Notes: generated from the sequence alone by a model not told the origin. DNA of 17,640 bases from Isotricha intestinalis (GCA_023807065.1 JAJJLU010004150.1:1-17640), one strand, 5' to 3'; shown: positions 7,594 through 16,265, counted from the first letter of the stretch. Made by a program: numbers and translations.

Positions 7594-8185
7594 TATTTTT
7601 TATTTTTTTTTAGAGTTTTTTATATATTTTTTTTGAGAAATATATATTCTATTTTTACTTTTGATATTTATTTTTTCTTTTTTTCCTTTGAATTTAATTC
7701 TTTCATTTTTTTTTGACATTTTTTCAAGGAATTTTAGATTGATTTTTAAAATACTGATTATTGAGTTTTAATTATTTTTTGTTTTTTTTAATTTAGTTTT
7801 AAGTGTTTCGAATTTTATTTTGCTTTATGAAAAAAGATTTTTATTATTTTTTGTAAAATGATATTATTTCTTTTTTGATTTTTTGATTTTTTTTAGGAAA
7901 AACAATAATTTATCATTTTACAAAACAAAAATAAATTTTTCAAAAATAATAATAATATGTTTTATATTATTAAATGTATATCTGAAAATATTTTAAATTT
8001 AAATTTAAAAAAATTTATTTTTGATTTTGAATTTTAGACAAATGAAACCTCAAAATAAAATTTAAAATTTATAAAAAATAAATTAAATTGGATTTAATAT
8101 ACATATATTTTTTTAAAACAAAAAATTCAGTAAAAAATTTTTTCACTCCACTAAAATTTAATTACCAACGATTAAAAAAATAATA
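7594..8185. other. 592-base spacer, T-rich then A-rich
   Basis: The first 300 or so bases after the H3 stop are very T-rich on the H3 sense strand, with many T runs. This changes to A-rich sequence after an inverted repeat at 7849-7925. The T-rich part probably carries the H3 3' UTR and transcript end. The A-rich part leads into the pseudokinase gene. No conserved gene is present; a Lys-rich minus-strand frame at 7600-7767 looks like an effect of the T runs. Confidence 0.6.
7849..7925. repeat. Inverted repeat (hairpin) downstream of H3
   Basis: The left arm at 7849-7868 begins TTTTGTAAAATGATA. The right arm at 7904-7925 ends with its exact complement, TATCATTTTACAAAA, a 15-bp perfect stem that continues imperfectly with ATTATT pairing. 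The loop is about 35 bases. It falls where the T-rich tail after H3 ends. It does not match the short canonical animal histone 3' stem-loop. It may be a transcript-end structure or chance in low-complexity DNA. Confidence 0.55.
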
Positions 8186-10261
8186 ATGATTTCAGAATCA
8201 TTTTCCACATTAAAAATCATTAAAAAAGTTTGTTTACATTCAAAACATAACGAAACTTTTCTTTTTTTCTTTGATGAATTGTATTCATTTTTATCAAGAT
8301 TTAACACAGATTATTCAAATAAAGTAGATATATATACATTTGAAGATTTTATGGAATTTTCATATATTATTTCTAGAAAATTATTTTTCTCTTTCAGTGA
8401 TTCTCAAAAAGATGTGGGTTTATATAAATTTTGTAAAAATATGATTACTCTATATACTTATAATTATGATATTGATGACAAGATAAACCAAGTTTTTAAC
8501 TTTTTTGATTATCAAAAAAATGGTTCAATTTTAATTAATGATATAATTACTATTTTTAATCATTTTAATGTTTTATACTCTGGTCAAAAGGAAAGTTTAA
8601 ATCCAGTTTTTAATAAATGGATTAAATATTATAAATTTGATCGAAAACATTTTTGGATATTTTTGCTTCAAGAAAATTCAGATATATTAACTTTATTTTA
8701 TATCTTTTTTAACCATTATAGAAAAATAAATCAAGAATTAATAAATTTTATTGAAGAAATAATTCTTATTGATGAAAAAAATGATGAATATAATGAGCAT
8801 AATTGGAAATTATATCCTCCAACTCAAGAATTAATGAATTTTCTGAAAGAAAATTTTTCATATATTCTTGAATCTGAAAACATATATAATAATAATGAAA
8901 AAGAAAATGAAGATTTAAAAGAATTAAATAAATTTGAAAATGAATTATCAAATTTAAAAGAGAAAGTAATTGATAATTCATTAATATTAAAATTAAATCC
9001 TAAAACTTCAATTAAAAATATTAAACATAATTTTGAAAATATTAATTTTTCTTGTATTCAACCTCACATTGGATTAAGTGATAAAAAAGTAGATAATCCA
9101 AATTTTAAATCAGAAAAGAAAAAATTGAAATTTCAAACTACTTTTAAATTAGATTCAAATTTTAATATTAATGAAAATAATAATAAAGATAATATTTTTA
9201 AAGTTTTCATTTATTTAAAAGGAAAAGTAAAACAATATACAATGAAATTAATAAAAGATTTTATTATTTTCTTTAATTCAGAATATGATTTTAATACTAA
9301 TACTTATATAGAATTAATATATATTAATCAATCTTTTATTGAAAATAAATCAAAAAAAATTCTCTGTAATCATGTTTTTTATTCTCTAGATTTATATATT
9401 AATTTTGGCTTTTCATCTTATCATTCAATTTTCTTATTTCCATGTAAAAATTCCCGAAGTAAATTTAAAGAACAATATAGAAAATTAATTCAAAAGAAAA
9501 AAATAAAAGATTTTTATAATTTAAATAAAAAAAGAGAAAATCAATCATTCTTAAAAACTTGTATTAGTAAACATGATAATAAAAAATATTTTATTAAAAT
9601 ATTTGAAAAAGATTTCTCAAAATATGAAAAAATATCTTGTTATCGTTATGAAAAAGATAAATATAATATATTAAAGAAAATTCGCCATGAAAACTTTATA
9701 AAATATTATGATATTTTTGAAACTAAAGATTTCTTATATTTAGTATATGAATACACAAATAAAGGAAATTTAATTTATTTTATTGAAGAGAATAAAAATT
9801 TATCAACTTCGACAATTGAAAATATAATATCTCAATTAATAAAAGGAGTAAAATATATTCATTCTTATGGATTTGTTCCTAAAGATTTAAACCCTGAAAA
9901 TATAATGATTGAAAAGGAAAATAATGAAATAAAAGTGAAAATATTAAATTTTCATTTAACTAAAATAACAAACCCACATGAAGGAAATTATAAGTCAATC
10001 CAATTTTCTTTTTATAATTCCTCAGATTTAGTCTTTAAATTAAAAAATAATATTAAAATTGGAGTTTGGAATTTAGGAATTATTTCTCATTATTTAAGTA
10101 AATCTTTAGATTTTGTTTTAGAAAAAACTCAAACTTTAACTTGTGAAAGAATAATAAGTAATGATTTTCAAAGTACTCCAATTAAAATTAATAATAGTAA
10201 TAATCTTATCAGCGAAGAAAAAAAGAAAATACATATTATTAATCCTTTTGTAAATAATTAA
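8186..10261 (+). CDS. EF-hand/PH-domain pseudokinase, CDPK7-like architecture
   Basis: 691 residues. The N-terminus has weak EF-hand-like loops at 42-53 and 108-119 (FDYQKNGSI). An acidic linker with heptad-like Glu/Lys/Leu spacing covers about 230-262. Residues about 337-437 resemble a PH domain (FKVFIYLKGKVKQYTMKL, ending in a helix FKEQYRKLI). The kinase-like domain runs from about 455. Kept: the VAIK-type Lys (K471 in FIKIF), HENFIKYYDIF, the hinge LVYEYTNKGNL, and D567 in PKDLNPENIM. Lost: the Gly-rich loop, the His/Arg of HRD (PKD), the catalytic-loop Lys (Asn569), DFG (NFH, 588-590) and the DxW Asp (GVW). The normal C-lobe helices after this point are not recognisable. Order EF, PH, kinase matches what I recall of apicomplexan CDPK7; there the kinase is active, here I infer it is not. 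It may bind Ca2+, phosphoinositide or a partner kinase. Confidence 0.8.
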   Translation: MISESFSTLKIIKKVCLHSKHNETFLFFFDELYSFLSRFNTDYSNKVDIYTFEDFMEFSYIISRKLFFSFSDSQKDVGLYKFCKNMITLYTYNYDIDDKINQVFNFFDYQKNGSILINDIITIFNHFNVLYSGQKESLNPVFNKWIKYYKFDRKHFWIFLLQENSDILTLFYIFFNHYRKINQELINFIEEIILIDEKNDEYNEHNWKLYPPTQELMNFLKENFSYILESENIYNNNEKENEDLKELNKFENELSNLKEKVIDNSLILKLNPKTSIKNIKHNFENINFSCIQPHIGLSDKKVDNPNFKSEKKKLKFQTTFKLDSNFNINENNNKDNIFKVFIYLKGKVKQYTMKLIKDFIIFFNSEYDFNTNTYIELIYINQSFIENKSKKILCNHVFYSLDLYINFGFSSYHSIFLFPCKNSRSKFKEQYRKLIQKKKIKDFYNLNKKRENQSFLKTCISKHDNKKYFIKIFEKDFSKYEKISCYRYEKDKYNILKKIRHENFIKYYDIFETKDFLYLVYEYTNKGNLIYFIEENKNLSTSTIENIISQLIKGVKYIHSYGFVPKDLNPENIMIEKENNEIKVKILNFHLTKITNPHEGNYKSIQFSFYNSSDLVFKLKNNIKIGVWNLGIISHYLSKSLDFVLEKTQTLTCERIISNDFQSTPIKINNSNNLISEEKKKIHIINPFVNN

Positions 10262-10460
10262 AAAAAGATATTTTTTTTGAAAAGATAAAATTTGTATATA
10301 AAATGATTTGAAATAAGAATAATGGTAAAAACTTTTTATTTTTAAATTGTTAGATGCAAAATTAATTTGTAGAATTACTTAAATATTATTTATCTTTTAA
10401 AAAAAACAAATAATAAATATAAAAATATTTTTATTTTTTAATTAATAATATTTTCCAAGT

Positions 10461-11288
10461 ATGGAAAATCAAAAAGAAGAGAAAATTATAAATGATAATA
10501 ATAAAGATAATAAAAATTTAAATAAAGAAAATAATATATTAAATGATAATGAACCTTTAATAAAAGAAGTCAATAATATACAACAAACAGAAAACAAAAC
10601 TGAAATAAAATCTATTACAAAAGAAAAAATAAATGAATTATTAAGTAAAGATAAAAAATTAAAAGATATATATCAATTAATAAATTCACCGATTATCTCA
10701 CCTAAAAAATATAATATGAATAATTTAAGTTATAATTTATATTATAATTCTAATAGAAAGAGTTATTCAAATTTAAATAATAAAAAATATAAAGATTTAT
10801 ATGAGCAAATAAATATAATAGATTCAATTAATGAAACAAATAAAAATAAACCTTTAATTCCTTATTCAACTTATAAAAAACCTAAAAGTAATTTTGAACC
10901 AATAAAAAGAAATCAAGAAATAAAAAGTTTTAAATCTTTTACAAAAAACAGAAAAAATAATATATTTTCAGATTTAAAATTACCAGAAAAAACAAATTGG
11001 GCATCAAATTCACTTTTTAAATCATCAAATGTATTTTATTATAATAAATCAAAAAAAGATTTTTTTGATTTGGGAAACAGTAAAAGTCAAATAAATTTTG
11101 GAAAAGAAGAATCTAAATTAAATAATTATTATAAAAAAGAATTAAATTTTTTTAGTGAAATGTTAAGAAAAGGAAATAGTACAAACTTAGTTTTAAACAC
11201 ACCAAAAACTAAAGGAAGTTTTTTAGAAACTGATTTTAAGAAAAATCTTGAAAAGAAAAATACTCTAGATAAACTTAAAGAATGGTGA
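10461..11288 (+). CDS. Asn/Lys-rich protein of unknown function
   Basis: 275 residues, starting at the ATG at 10461 and ending in TGA. I do not recognise it. Residues 1-70 are highly charged (Asn, Lys, Glu, Asp), followed by a Tyr/Asn/Ser-rich stretch (about 70-150) and a region with many Ser, Phe and Lys residues. Short segments look less random and could be docking motifs: KDIYQLINSPIISPKKYN, LPEKTNWASNSLF and VLNTPKTKGSF. No signal peptide, membrane helix, Cys pattern or catalytic motif is seen. The SPIISPKK and NTPKTK sites could be targets of proline-directed kinases. The length of the open frame and consistent codon use support a real gene; it may be a disordered cytoskeletal or scaffold protein, but that is a guess. 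Confidence 0.7.
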   Translation: MENQKEEKIINDNNKDNKNLNKENNILNDNEPLIKEVNNIQQTENKTEIKSITKEKINELLSKDKKLKDIYQLINSPIISPKKYNMNNLSYNLYYNSNRKSYSNLNNKKYKDLYEQINIIDSINETNKNKPLIPYSTYKKPKSNFEPIKRNQEIKSFKSFTKNRKNNIFSDLKLPEKTNWASNSLFKSSNVFYYNKSKKDFFDLGNSKSQINFGKEESKLNNYYKKELNFFSEMLRKGNSTNLVLNTPKTKGSFLETDFKKNLEKKNTLDKLKEW

Positions 11289-11582
11289 AATAAAATTTAC
11301 TTTTATATTTAATAAAGTGATTTAGGAATTATTTATTTAAAAACAATTTTAAATTCTCTTTTAAAACATAAATAAATTTATTAAACTTAACTAATATAAA
11401 TATTTTCTTTTTTTAAAAATCAAAAAATTGTTTAATGTTTAAAATGTAAATTTAACGTTCATAGAAAGTTTTTTCTATTTTACAATATTCAAATTAGATA
11501 ATATTAATATTAATTAATATTGAAGGTATAATATAAAAATAAAAAGGATTTAAAAGGAAAACAATAAATATTTAACATTTAA

Positions 11583-12245
11583 ATGGAAGAAAATGATATT
11601 AATTATGAAGAAAAAGATTCAATAGAAATTAACAAAGTAAAATTAGCAAGAGAATGGACTTTTTGGGAAAATTATGAAATGAAGGATAAAAAAGTAGATT
11701 ACTCTGAATTAATAAAACCAATATATACTTTTGATACTATAATTGATTTTTGGCAATTTTGGAATTTATATCCTGGAAATAATCCATCAAATCTTTTTTA
11801 TGATGGAGAAAAAATAAAATAGTAAAATAATAATATTATATATTATTTATATAGCTTTTTTGAAGATAAAAGGAGAATAATTGCAATAAATCTTTTTGAA
11901 AAAGGAATTAAACCAGAATGGGAAGATGAAAAAAATGATAAAGGTTATGTTTTTTCAATGGATTATGTTATTGATTTTGAATTGGAGAAGTTTCTTATTA
12001 GAGTTCCTAAAAATTGGGATAAATTAATGTTAGGATTAATAGGTGAAACATTATTAAACGTTGAATATATTAATGGTATAAGATTCGTAGATAAAACTCT
12101 TTTTTCAAAAAAGACAATGTTTAGATTTGAATTATGGGTCAATAAAGATATTCCAGAAAATGAAATAAGTAAAATGAAAGAATTTTATGGTAAAGAATAT
12201 GGATGCTCAGGAATTTCTGTTAAAAATATTGAAATAAAAAAATAA
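11583..12245 (+). CDS. eIF4E: eIF4E-family cap-binding protein, join(11583..11821,11855..12245)
   Basis: Two exons separated by a 33-base intron give 209 residues. eIF4E binds the mRNA 5' cap and, through eIF4G, recruits ribosomes. Visible landmarks: LAREWTFWENY (21-31), the eIF4G-contact block FDTIIDFWQFW (50-60, with W57), FEKGIKPEWED (94-104, cap residues W102 and E103), and FELWVNK (about 171-177, W174 for the third cap-stacking or phosphate-side Trp). The residue aligned with human W56 is Y40, as in the 4EHP/eIF4E2 class. About a dozen extra residues lie before GIKPEWED compared with human eIF4E. Reading without splicing stops at a TAG (11820-11822), and the second exon alone lacks the N-terminal half, so the split is an intron and not a pair of genes. 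The gene converges on the UBTD-like gene. Confidence 0.93.
11822..11854 (+). other. 33-base spliceosomal intron in eIF4E
   Basis: The sequence begins GTAAAAT and ends TTATATAG and contains only A and T apart from the terminal splice-site G residues. Removing it joins TA to C as a Tyr codon and continues the eIF4E reading frame into FFEDKRR and then the conserved KGIKPEWED block. The length is a multiple of three, but retention creates an in-frame TAG at the junction (11820-11822). No other GT/AG pair restores the alignment as well. Confidence 0.9.
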
Positions 12246-12459
12246 ATTACTTTTTAAAGTTAAAATATACTTATACATATAATTTATTTGTAATATTTTT
12301 GTTATTTATTTTTTTTAAATTTAATTAAAAAAATTCCTAATTATGGAAATAGAAAATTTAATTCTACTTTATTCAGTCAAAAAAAATAAAGAATAAAATA
12401 TGGATTATTTATAAATATATTATAAATAAATATGATTCAAATTATTTCTTTTATTATTT

Positions 12460-13215
12460 TTAATATGATTCCTCTTGGCTTTCATTTTCATTATCATCAT
12501 TAATTTTTGGAAGTTTCATAACTTGAATTTTATAATCACTTCGAATATTATGCTGATATAAATAATGTTCATCTTTAATTTCTTGTCCTCCTAAAAAAAA
12601 TCTAAAATTAAATTTCCTAGATTCAATATTAGCTTTTTTCCTAAATTTTTCCTTTAATTTTTTCCCAGTTAACAAATTAGAAACTCTTAATTCAACATTA
12701 AGATTATCACTAGGATCAAATAAATTAACTCTAATTTCTTTTTCTTGAACATTATGATTAATTTTATACTTTTTTTCAAAATAAGGGTCATTAATACAAT
12801 AATTAGGAATAATATAATGATTACCTTTTCTATCAATAATATGATTAATGCATCCATCTGCAGTTCTCAATTCATATTGTTCTAATAGCATATTTGCTCT
12901 AAATTCATCATAAACACAAGCTTGATTTATTATTCTCCAAATTTTATAATTTGGATTATTATGTGAATTTCTAATTGACCAAAATTCATCTCTTTTTTCA
13001 TTTAATTTATCTATAGGTAAATCACATTTATACCCTTTTAATCTTTTTATTCCTACTCCTGTATATCTATATCCTTTCCATTCTTCCATATCTGGAAACA
13101 TATCTTTTTGTGTTTCTATACTCATTTGTTGGGATTCATCTATTACTTTTTGGTTTTTATACTTTTTGTCTGAACTCTTTAATTCTATTACTTTACTTGT
13201 TTGACATGAACCCAT
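12460..13215 (-). CDS. UBTD1/2-like ubiquitin-domain protein, predicted N-acylated
   Basis: 251 residues. The N-terminus MGSCQTSK is a candidate for N-myristoylation at Gly2 with palmitoylation at Cys4. Residues about 55-140 match the N-terminal domain of UBTD (DC-UbP) proteins: LPIDKLNEKRDEFW (66-79), KIWRIINQAC (91-100), then DGCINHIIDRKGNHYIIPNYC (120-140). Residues about 158-236 form a ubiquitin-like fold ending QEIKDEHYLYQHNIRSDYKI and VMKLPK, with no terminal Gly-Gly, so it is not a conjugated modifier. In animals UBTD proteins bind ubiquitin-pathway enzymes; the same partner type here is inference. The C-terminal tail is acidic. It lies 167 bases downstream of PKG on the same strand and ends 214 bases from the convergent eIF4E stop. 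Confidence 0.9.
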   Translation of the reverse strand: MGSCQTSKVIELKSSDKKYKNQKVIDESQQMSIETQKDMFPDMEEWKGYRYTGVGIKRLKGYKCDLPIDKLNEKRDEFWSIRNSHNNPNYKIWRIINQACVYDEFRANMLLEQYELRTADGCINHIIDRKGNHYIIPNYCINDPYFEKKYKINHNVQEKEIRVNLFDPSDNLNVELRVSNLLTGKKLKEKFRKKANIESRKFNFRFFLGGQEIKDEHYLYQHNIRSDYKIQVMKLPKINDDNENESQEESY

Positions 13216-13382
13216 TTAAGAATGGTTTAATATTTAATTCAATTGAAAAAAAAAATTATTTAAATGATAAAAGTTATATTATATAACCAATAAATATTAT
13301 ATATATATAATTAATAATTTGGAAAATTTATTTATCTTATAAATTAAGAAATTATGCTACAAAATTCCCATTTTTTTCTCCT

Positions 13383-16190
13383 TTAAAATTTGTTCCACCA
13401 AATATCATATTCAATTTTCTTTTTAGATTCAATTTTACTATAATCTCCTTTAACATCTTTTAAACTTTTAATATAATCAATATAAAATACATTTTCATTA
13501 TCCTCAACATCTTTTTTCAAAATAGGTTTATAAGGAGCATTCATATTTAAAGAAATTAAATCTTCCCATTGAAAACCATTAAACCAAATATGATTTTTAA
13601 TTTGACTTAATTTACTTAATCTCTTAATAGGATTTTTAGAAAGCATTTGTTGTATAAGTAACTTAAAATCATTATCTTGACAGAAATTAGGGAAAATAAT
13701 ATTATCATTTATAATAGCTAAATAAACATCCATAGCTTCATCAGCATTTTCTCCAAAGGGAACACCCCCACAAATAAATTCATACATACAAATTGCAATA
13801 GACCAAATATCAACTTCAAAAGAATAACCTTCACCTAAAATAACTTCAGGAGCCATATAATGTGGTGTTCCTATTATGGTATTTGTTCTATCTGATATTT
13901 CCTTTGCTGTTCCAAAATCTATTAATTTTATATATCCTGATTGAATCACTATTACATTTTCTGGCTTTATATCTCTAAATATAAATTTATGCTCATGTAA
14001 ATAATCTATCGCTAATAATAAAGATGCTCCGTAAAATTGAGTTTGGGATTTATTTAATAATCCTATATCACGAATTACATCAAATAATTCTTTTCCTTTT
14101 ATATATTCCATTAAAAAAAATATATGATTTTTGTCTTTCAAAGATTTTACTAATTTTACTATAAATGGATGATCTATTTTTAATAATATTGAACGTTCTA
14201 ATTCTAAATTTAAATGAAGTTGTTCTGTATCAATTTGAAAACGGGAAATTGATTTGATTGCATATGGGAATTTATTTTTTTTATTACGAACTAAACATAC
14301 ATTACCATAATTACCTGAACCTAATTGTAATTTAAATAATAAATCTTTTAATTCTACCATATTATCTTGAAGATATAATCTATTCATTAAATGTTCTTTC
14401 ATATTATTTTCAATATTTTTTTCAAAGTCTTCTTGAGATATTGAAAATACAATTACTTCACCAACTGCTTTTATTGTTGCACTTCTTTTTTCATGGAAAA
14501 ATAAAGCTCTTTCACCAAAATGTTCTTTTTCATTTAATGTTCTTATATATTTATCATTTATAAATATATCTACTTTACCTGATTTAATTATATAAAATTT
14601 ATCACCTTTATTACCTTGTGTTATTATATTTTCTCCATCTTCAAATTTTTCTTCATTAATTACTTGAACAAAATATTCTAATTTTTGATTTGATAATGTT
14701 TTAAAAATTGATATTTTTGAAAGAGATTTTATTATTTCAGTTTGTTCCATTAATTCTTTAAATGATCCACCTAATAAATTTAAAAATTCTTTTGTATTTG
14801 CTTCAATTAATAAACAATCAGGTTGTGGAATAATATCATAATCAGTTTTATCTTCTGAATTTTCAAATAATTCATATTGAAATAGAATTGTACCTCTATT
14901 AGCAACAATATCTTTTGTAATACTGTTGATTAAATGTCCATCAATAACAATAACTATTTTACTTGATTTAATATAATTTTCTTTATAAGCAATATCTGTA
15001 TTTTTTAAATTAACAGGTTTAAATAAAGGAAAAGCTTTATCTAATAATTGAACATTAAATTTTTTGAATATTTTACTTTTATTAAAAGCACTTTTAATAA
15101 AATTCAAATATAACGAATTTCGGAAATTTTCTCCTAACATACTTTTCAAAGTGGAAATAGAAACAGAATAACAAACACAATCACATTTAGCAATAACATC
15201 TAAACTTCTAGTTGAATCTATTAATATACTTCTTTCACCGAAATTATCTCCTTTTCTTAAAATTCTAACAACTTTACCATTTAAAGAACAATCAACTTCT
15301 CCTTCTTTAACAATATATAAACAATGAGCTGGATCACCTTTTTTAACAATATAATGTCCTTCTTGAAAATTTTCTTTATATAAGAAAGAACATAATATAG
15401 TTTTTTGAGTATGATGAATATTTGCTAAAATAGGAATACTTTCTATAAAATTTTTATTTTCTTCAAAATTCATTTTAGTAATATGATCAACAATTTTTCT
15501 AAAATTTTTTCTTTCCATAACCCATAAAAAACATTTAGTTAAAGTTTTTGCAGATTCACTTCTTGGAGCTCCATATAATAAAGCTAATTCACCGAAACTT
15601 TCTCCTATTTTAATATTATCAGTATAAGTATTATTTCTTGAAATATATTCTATACTTCCTTCTTTTAATATATAAAAATAATTTCCTATTCCTCCTTGTT
15701 TAAATAAATATATATTTGGCTCTACAGAAACTAATGACATTTGCCTTATTATTTCTTTTCTTGCTTCTTCATCTAAATCTTTCATAAAAAAATGCTTTTT
15801 TAAACAATTTCCTATTAATTCTTTATCTTGGTTTTTTCTATTATGCTTTTGAATTATTTTTAATACTGATTTTTCATATTCTTCTTTAAATTCTTCTTTT
15901 TCTTTTATAAAAAAATTTTTCTGTTTTTTACGTAATTGACCTGATGATTCCGTTTCAAAATTTTCAGATTTTTTTAAATTTTTTGGTGATGATATATTAT
16001 TTATTTCTTTTATTGAGTTTGTTGATTTATTTGATATTGGTTTTTCTTCTTGAATTATTTCTAATTGGGCTGAAGTACTATTTCTTTTATTCTTTCTTTG
16101 AGTTGATAATAATTCATCTCTTGCAGTTTTTTCCTTTATAATTTGAGCAGGTTCTATAATAGGACTACCATAAAAACATTTAGAACCCAT
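13383..16190 (-). CDS. PKG: cGMP-dependent protein kinase, four cyclic-nucleotide-binding domains
   Basis: 935 residues; a Ser/Thr kinase of the AGC group switched on by cGMP. MGSKCFYGS at the start suggests myristoylation at Gly2 and palmitoylation at Cys5. A basic linker leads to four cyclic-nucleotide domains: A (about 135-255, FGELALLYGAPRSES), B (256-370, FGERSILIDSTRS), C (371-490, degenerate, no FGE or Arg) and D (491-605, FGERALFFHEKRSAT). The Arg that binds cyclic phosphate is kept in A, B and D, followed by Ser where animal PKGs have Thr. The kinase domain (about 620-880) has GSGNYGNV, K646, E665, FRDIKPEN with D740, DFG (758-760), GTPHYMAPE with T775, and VDIWSIAI. The gatekeeper is Met694. 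The C-terminus ends WWNKF. A-B-degenerate C-D order is the apicomplexan PKG layout. It is divergent from the OST3 gene. All catalytic residues are present, so it should be active. Confidence 0.96.
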   Translation of the reverse strand: MGSKCFYGSPIIEPAQIIKEKTARDELLSTQRKNKRNSTSAQLEIIQEEKPISNKSTNSIKEINNISSPKNLKKSENFETESSGQLRKKQKNFFIKEKEEFKEEYEKSVLKIIQKHNRKNQDKELIGNCLKKHFFMKDLDEEARKEIIRQMSLVSVEPNIYLFKQGGIGNYFYILKEGSIEYISRNNTYTDNIKIGESFGELALLYGAPRSESAKTLTKCFLWVMERKNFRKIVDHITKMNFEENKNFIESIPILANIHHTQKTILCSFLYKENFQEGHYIVKKGDPAHCLYIVKEGEVDCSLNGKVVRILRKGDNFGERSILIDSTRSLDVIAKCDCVCYSVSISTLKSMLGENFRNSLYLNFIKSAFNKSKIFKKFNVQLLDKAFPLFKPVNLKNTDIAYKENYIKSSKIVIVIDGHLINSITKDIVANRGTILFQYELFENSEDKTDYDIIPQPDCLLIEANTKEFLNLLGGSFKELMEQTEIIKSLSKISIFKTLSNQKLEYFVQVINEEKFEDGENIITQGNKGDKFYIIKSGKVDIFINDKYIRTLNEKEHFGERALFFHEKRSATIKAVGEVIVFSISQEDFEKNIENNMKEHLMNRLYLQDNMVELKDLLFKLQLGSGNYGNVCLVRNKKNKFPYAIKSISRFQIDTEQLHLNLELERSILLKIDHPFIVKLVKSLKDKNHIFFLMEYIKGKELFDVIRDIGLLNKSQTQFYGASLLLAIDYLHEHKFIFRDIKPENVIVIQSGYIKLIDFGTAKEISDRTNTIIGTPHYMAPEVILGEGYSFEVDIWSIAICMYEFICGGVPFGENADEAMDVYLAIINDNIIFPNFCQDNDFKLLIQQMLSKNPIKRLSKLSQIKNHIWFNGFQWEDLISLNMNAPYKPILKKDVEDNENVFYIDYIKSLKDVKGDYSKIESKKKIEYDIWWNKF

Positions 16191-16265
16191 ATTTACTTTT
16201 ATTTTTCAAGAAATAAATTATTCATTAGAATAAAAAATTAAGTAATAAATAATTATATTATTTTA
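16191..16265. promoter_or_regulatory. 75-base bidirectional intergenic promoter, PKG/OST3
   Basis: Only 75 bases separate the PKG start codon (minus strand) from the OST3 start codon (plus strand). Both 5' UTRs and core promoters must overlap here or extend into the opposite coding region. The sequence is nearly pure A/T with no distinguishable motif. Confidence 0.6.

Noticed and set aside
7600..7767. Lys-rich minus-strand open frame of 55 codons with an internal ATG (7717-7719)
   Set aside because: It is a product of T runs in the T-rich region after H3, with almost only AAA and similar codons and no protein-like features.
3006..11288. Alternative genetic code (TGA as sense) because two genes end in TGA
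   Set aside because: Reading through TGA at 3006-3008 or 11286-11288 adds only a few codons before TAA, no gene has an internal TGA, and Trp is always TGG. The standard code is simplest, although two cases cannot exclude a variant.
11506..11521. 16-base perfect palindrome AATATTAATTAATATT upstream of eIF4E
   Set aside because: Pure A/T palindromes of this size are expected often in such DNA, and nothing else marks it as a site.
11583..12245. Two separate short genes at 11583-11822 and 11958-12245
   Set aside because: Both halves are parts of one eIF4E, and splicing a 33-base intron joins them in frame with conserved residues at the junction.
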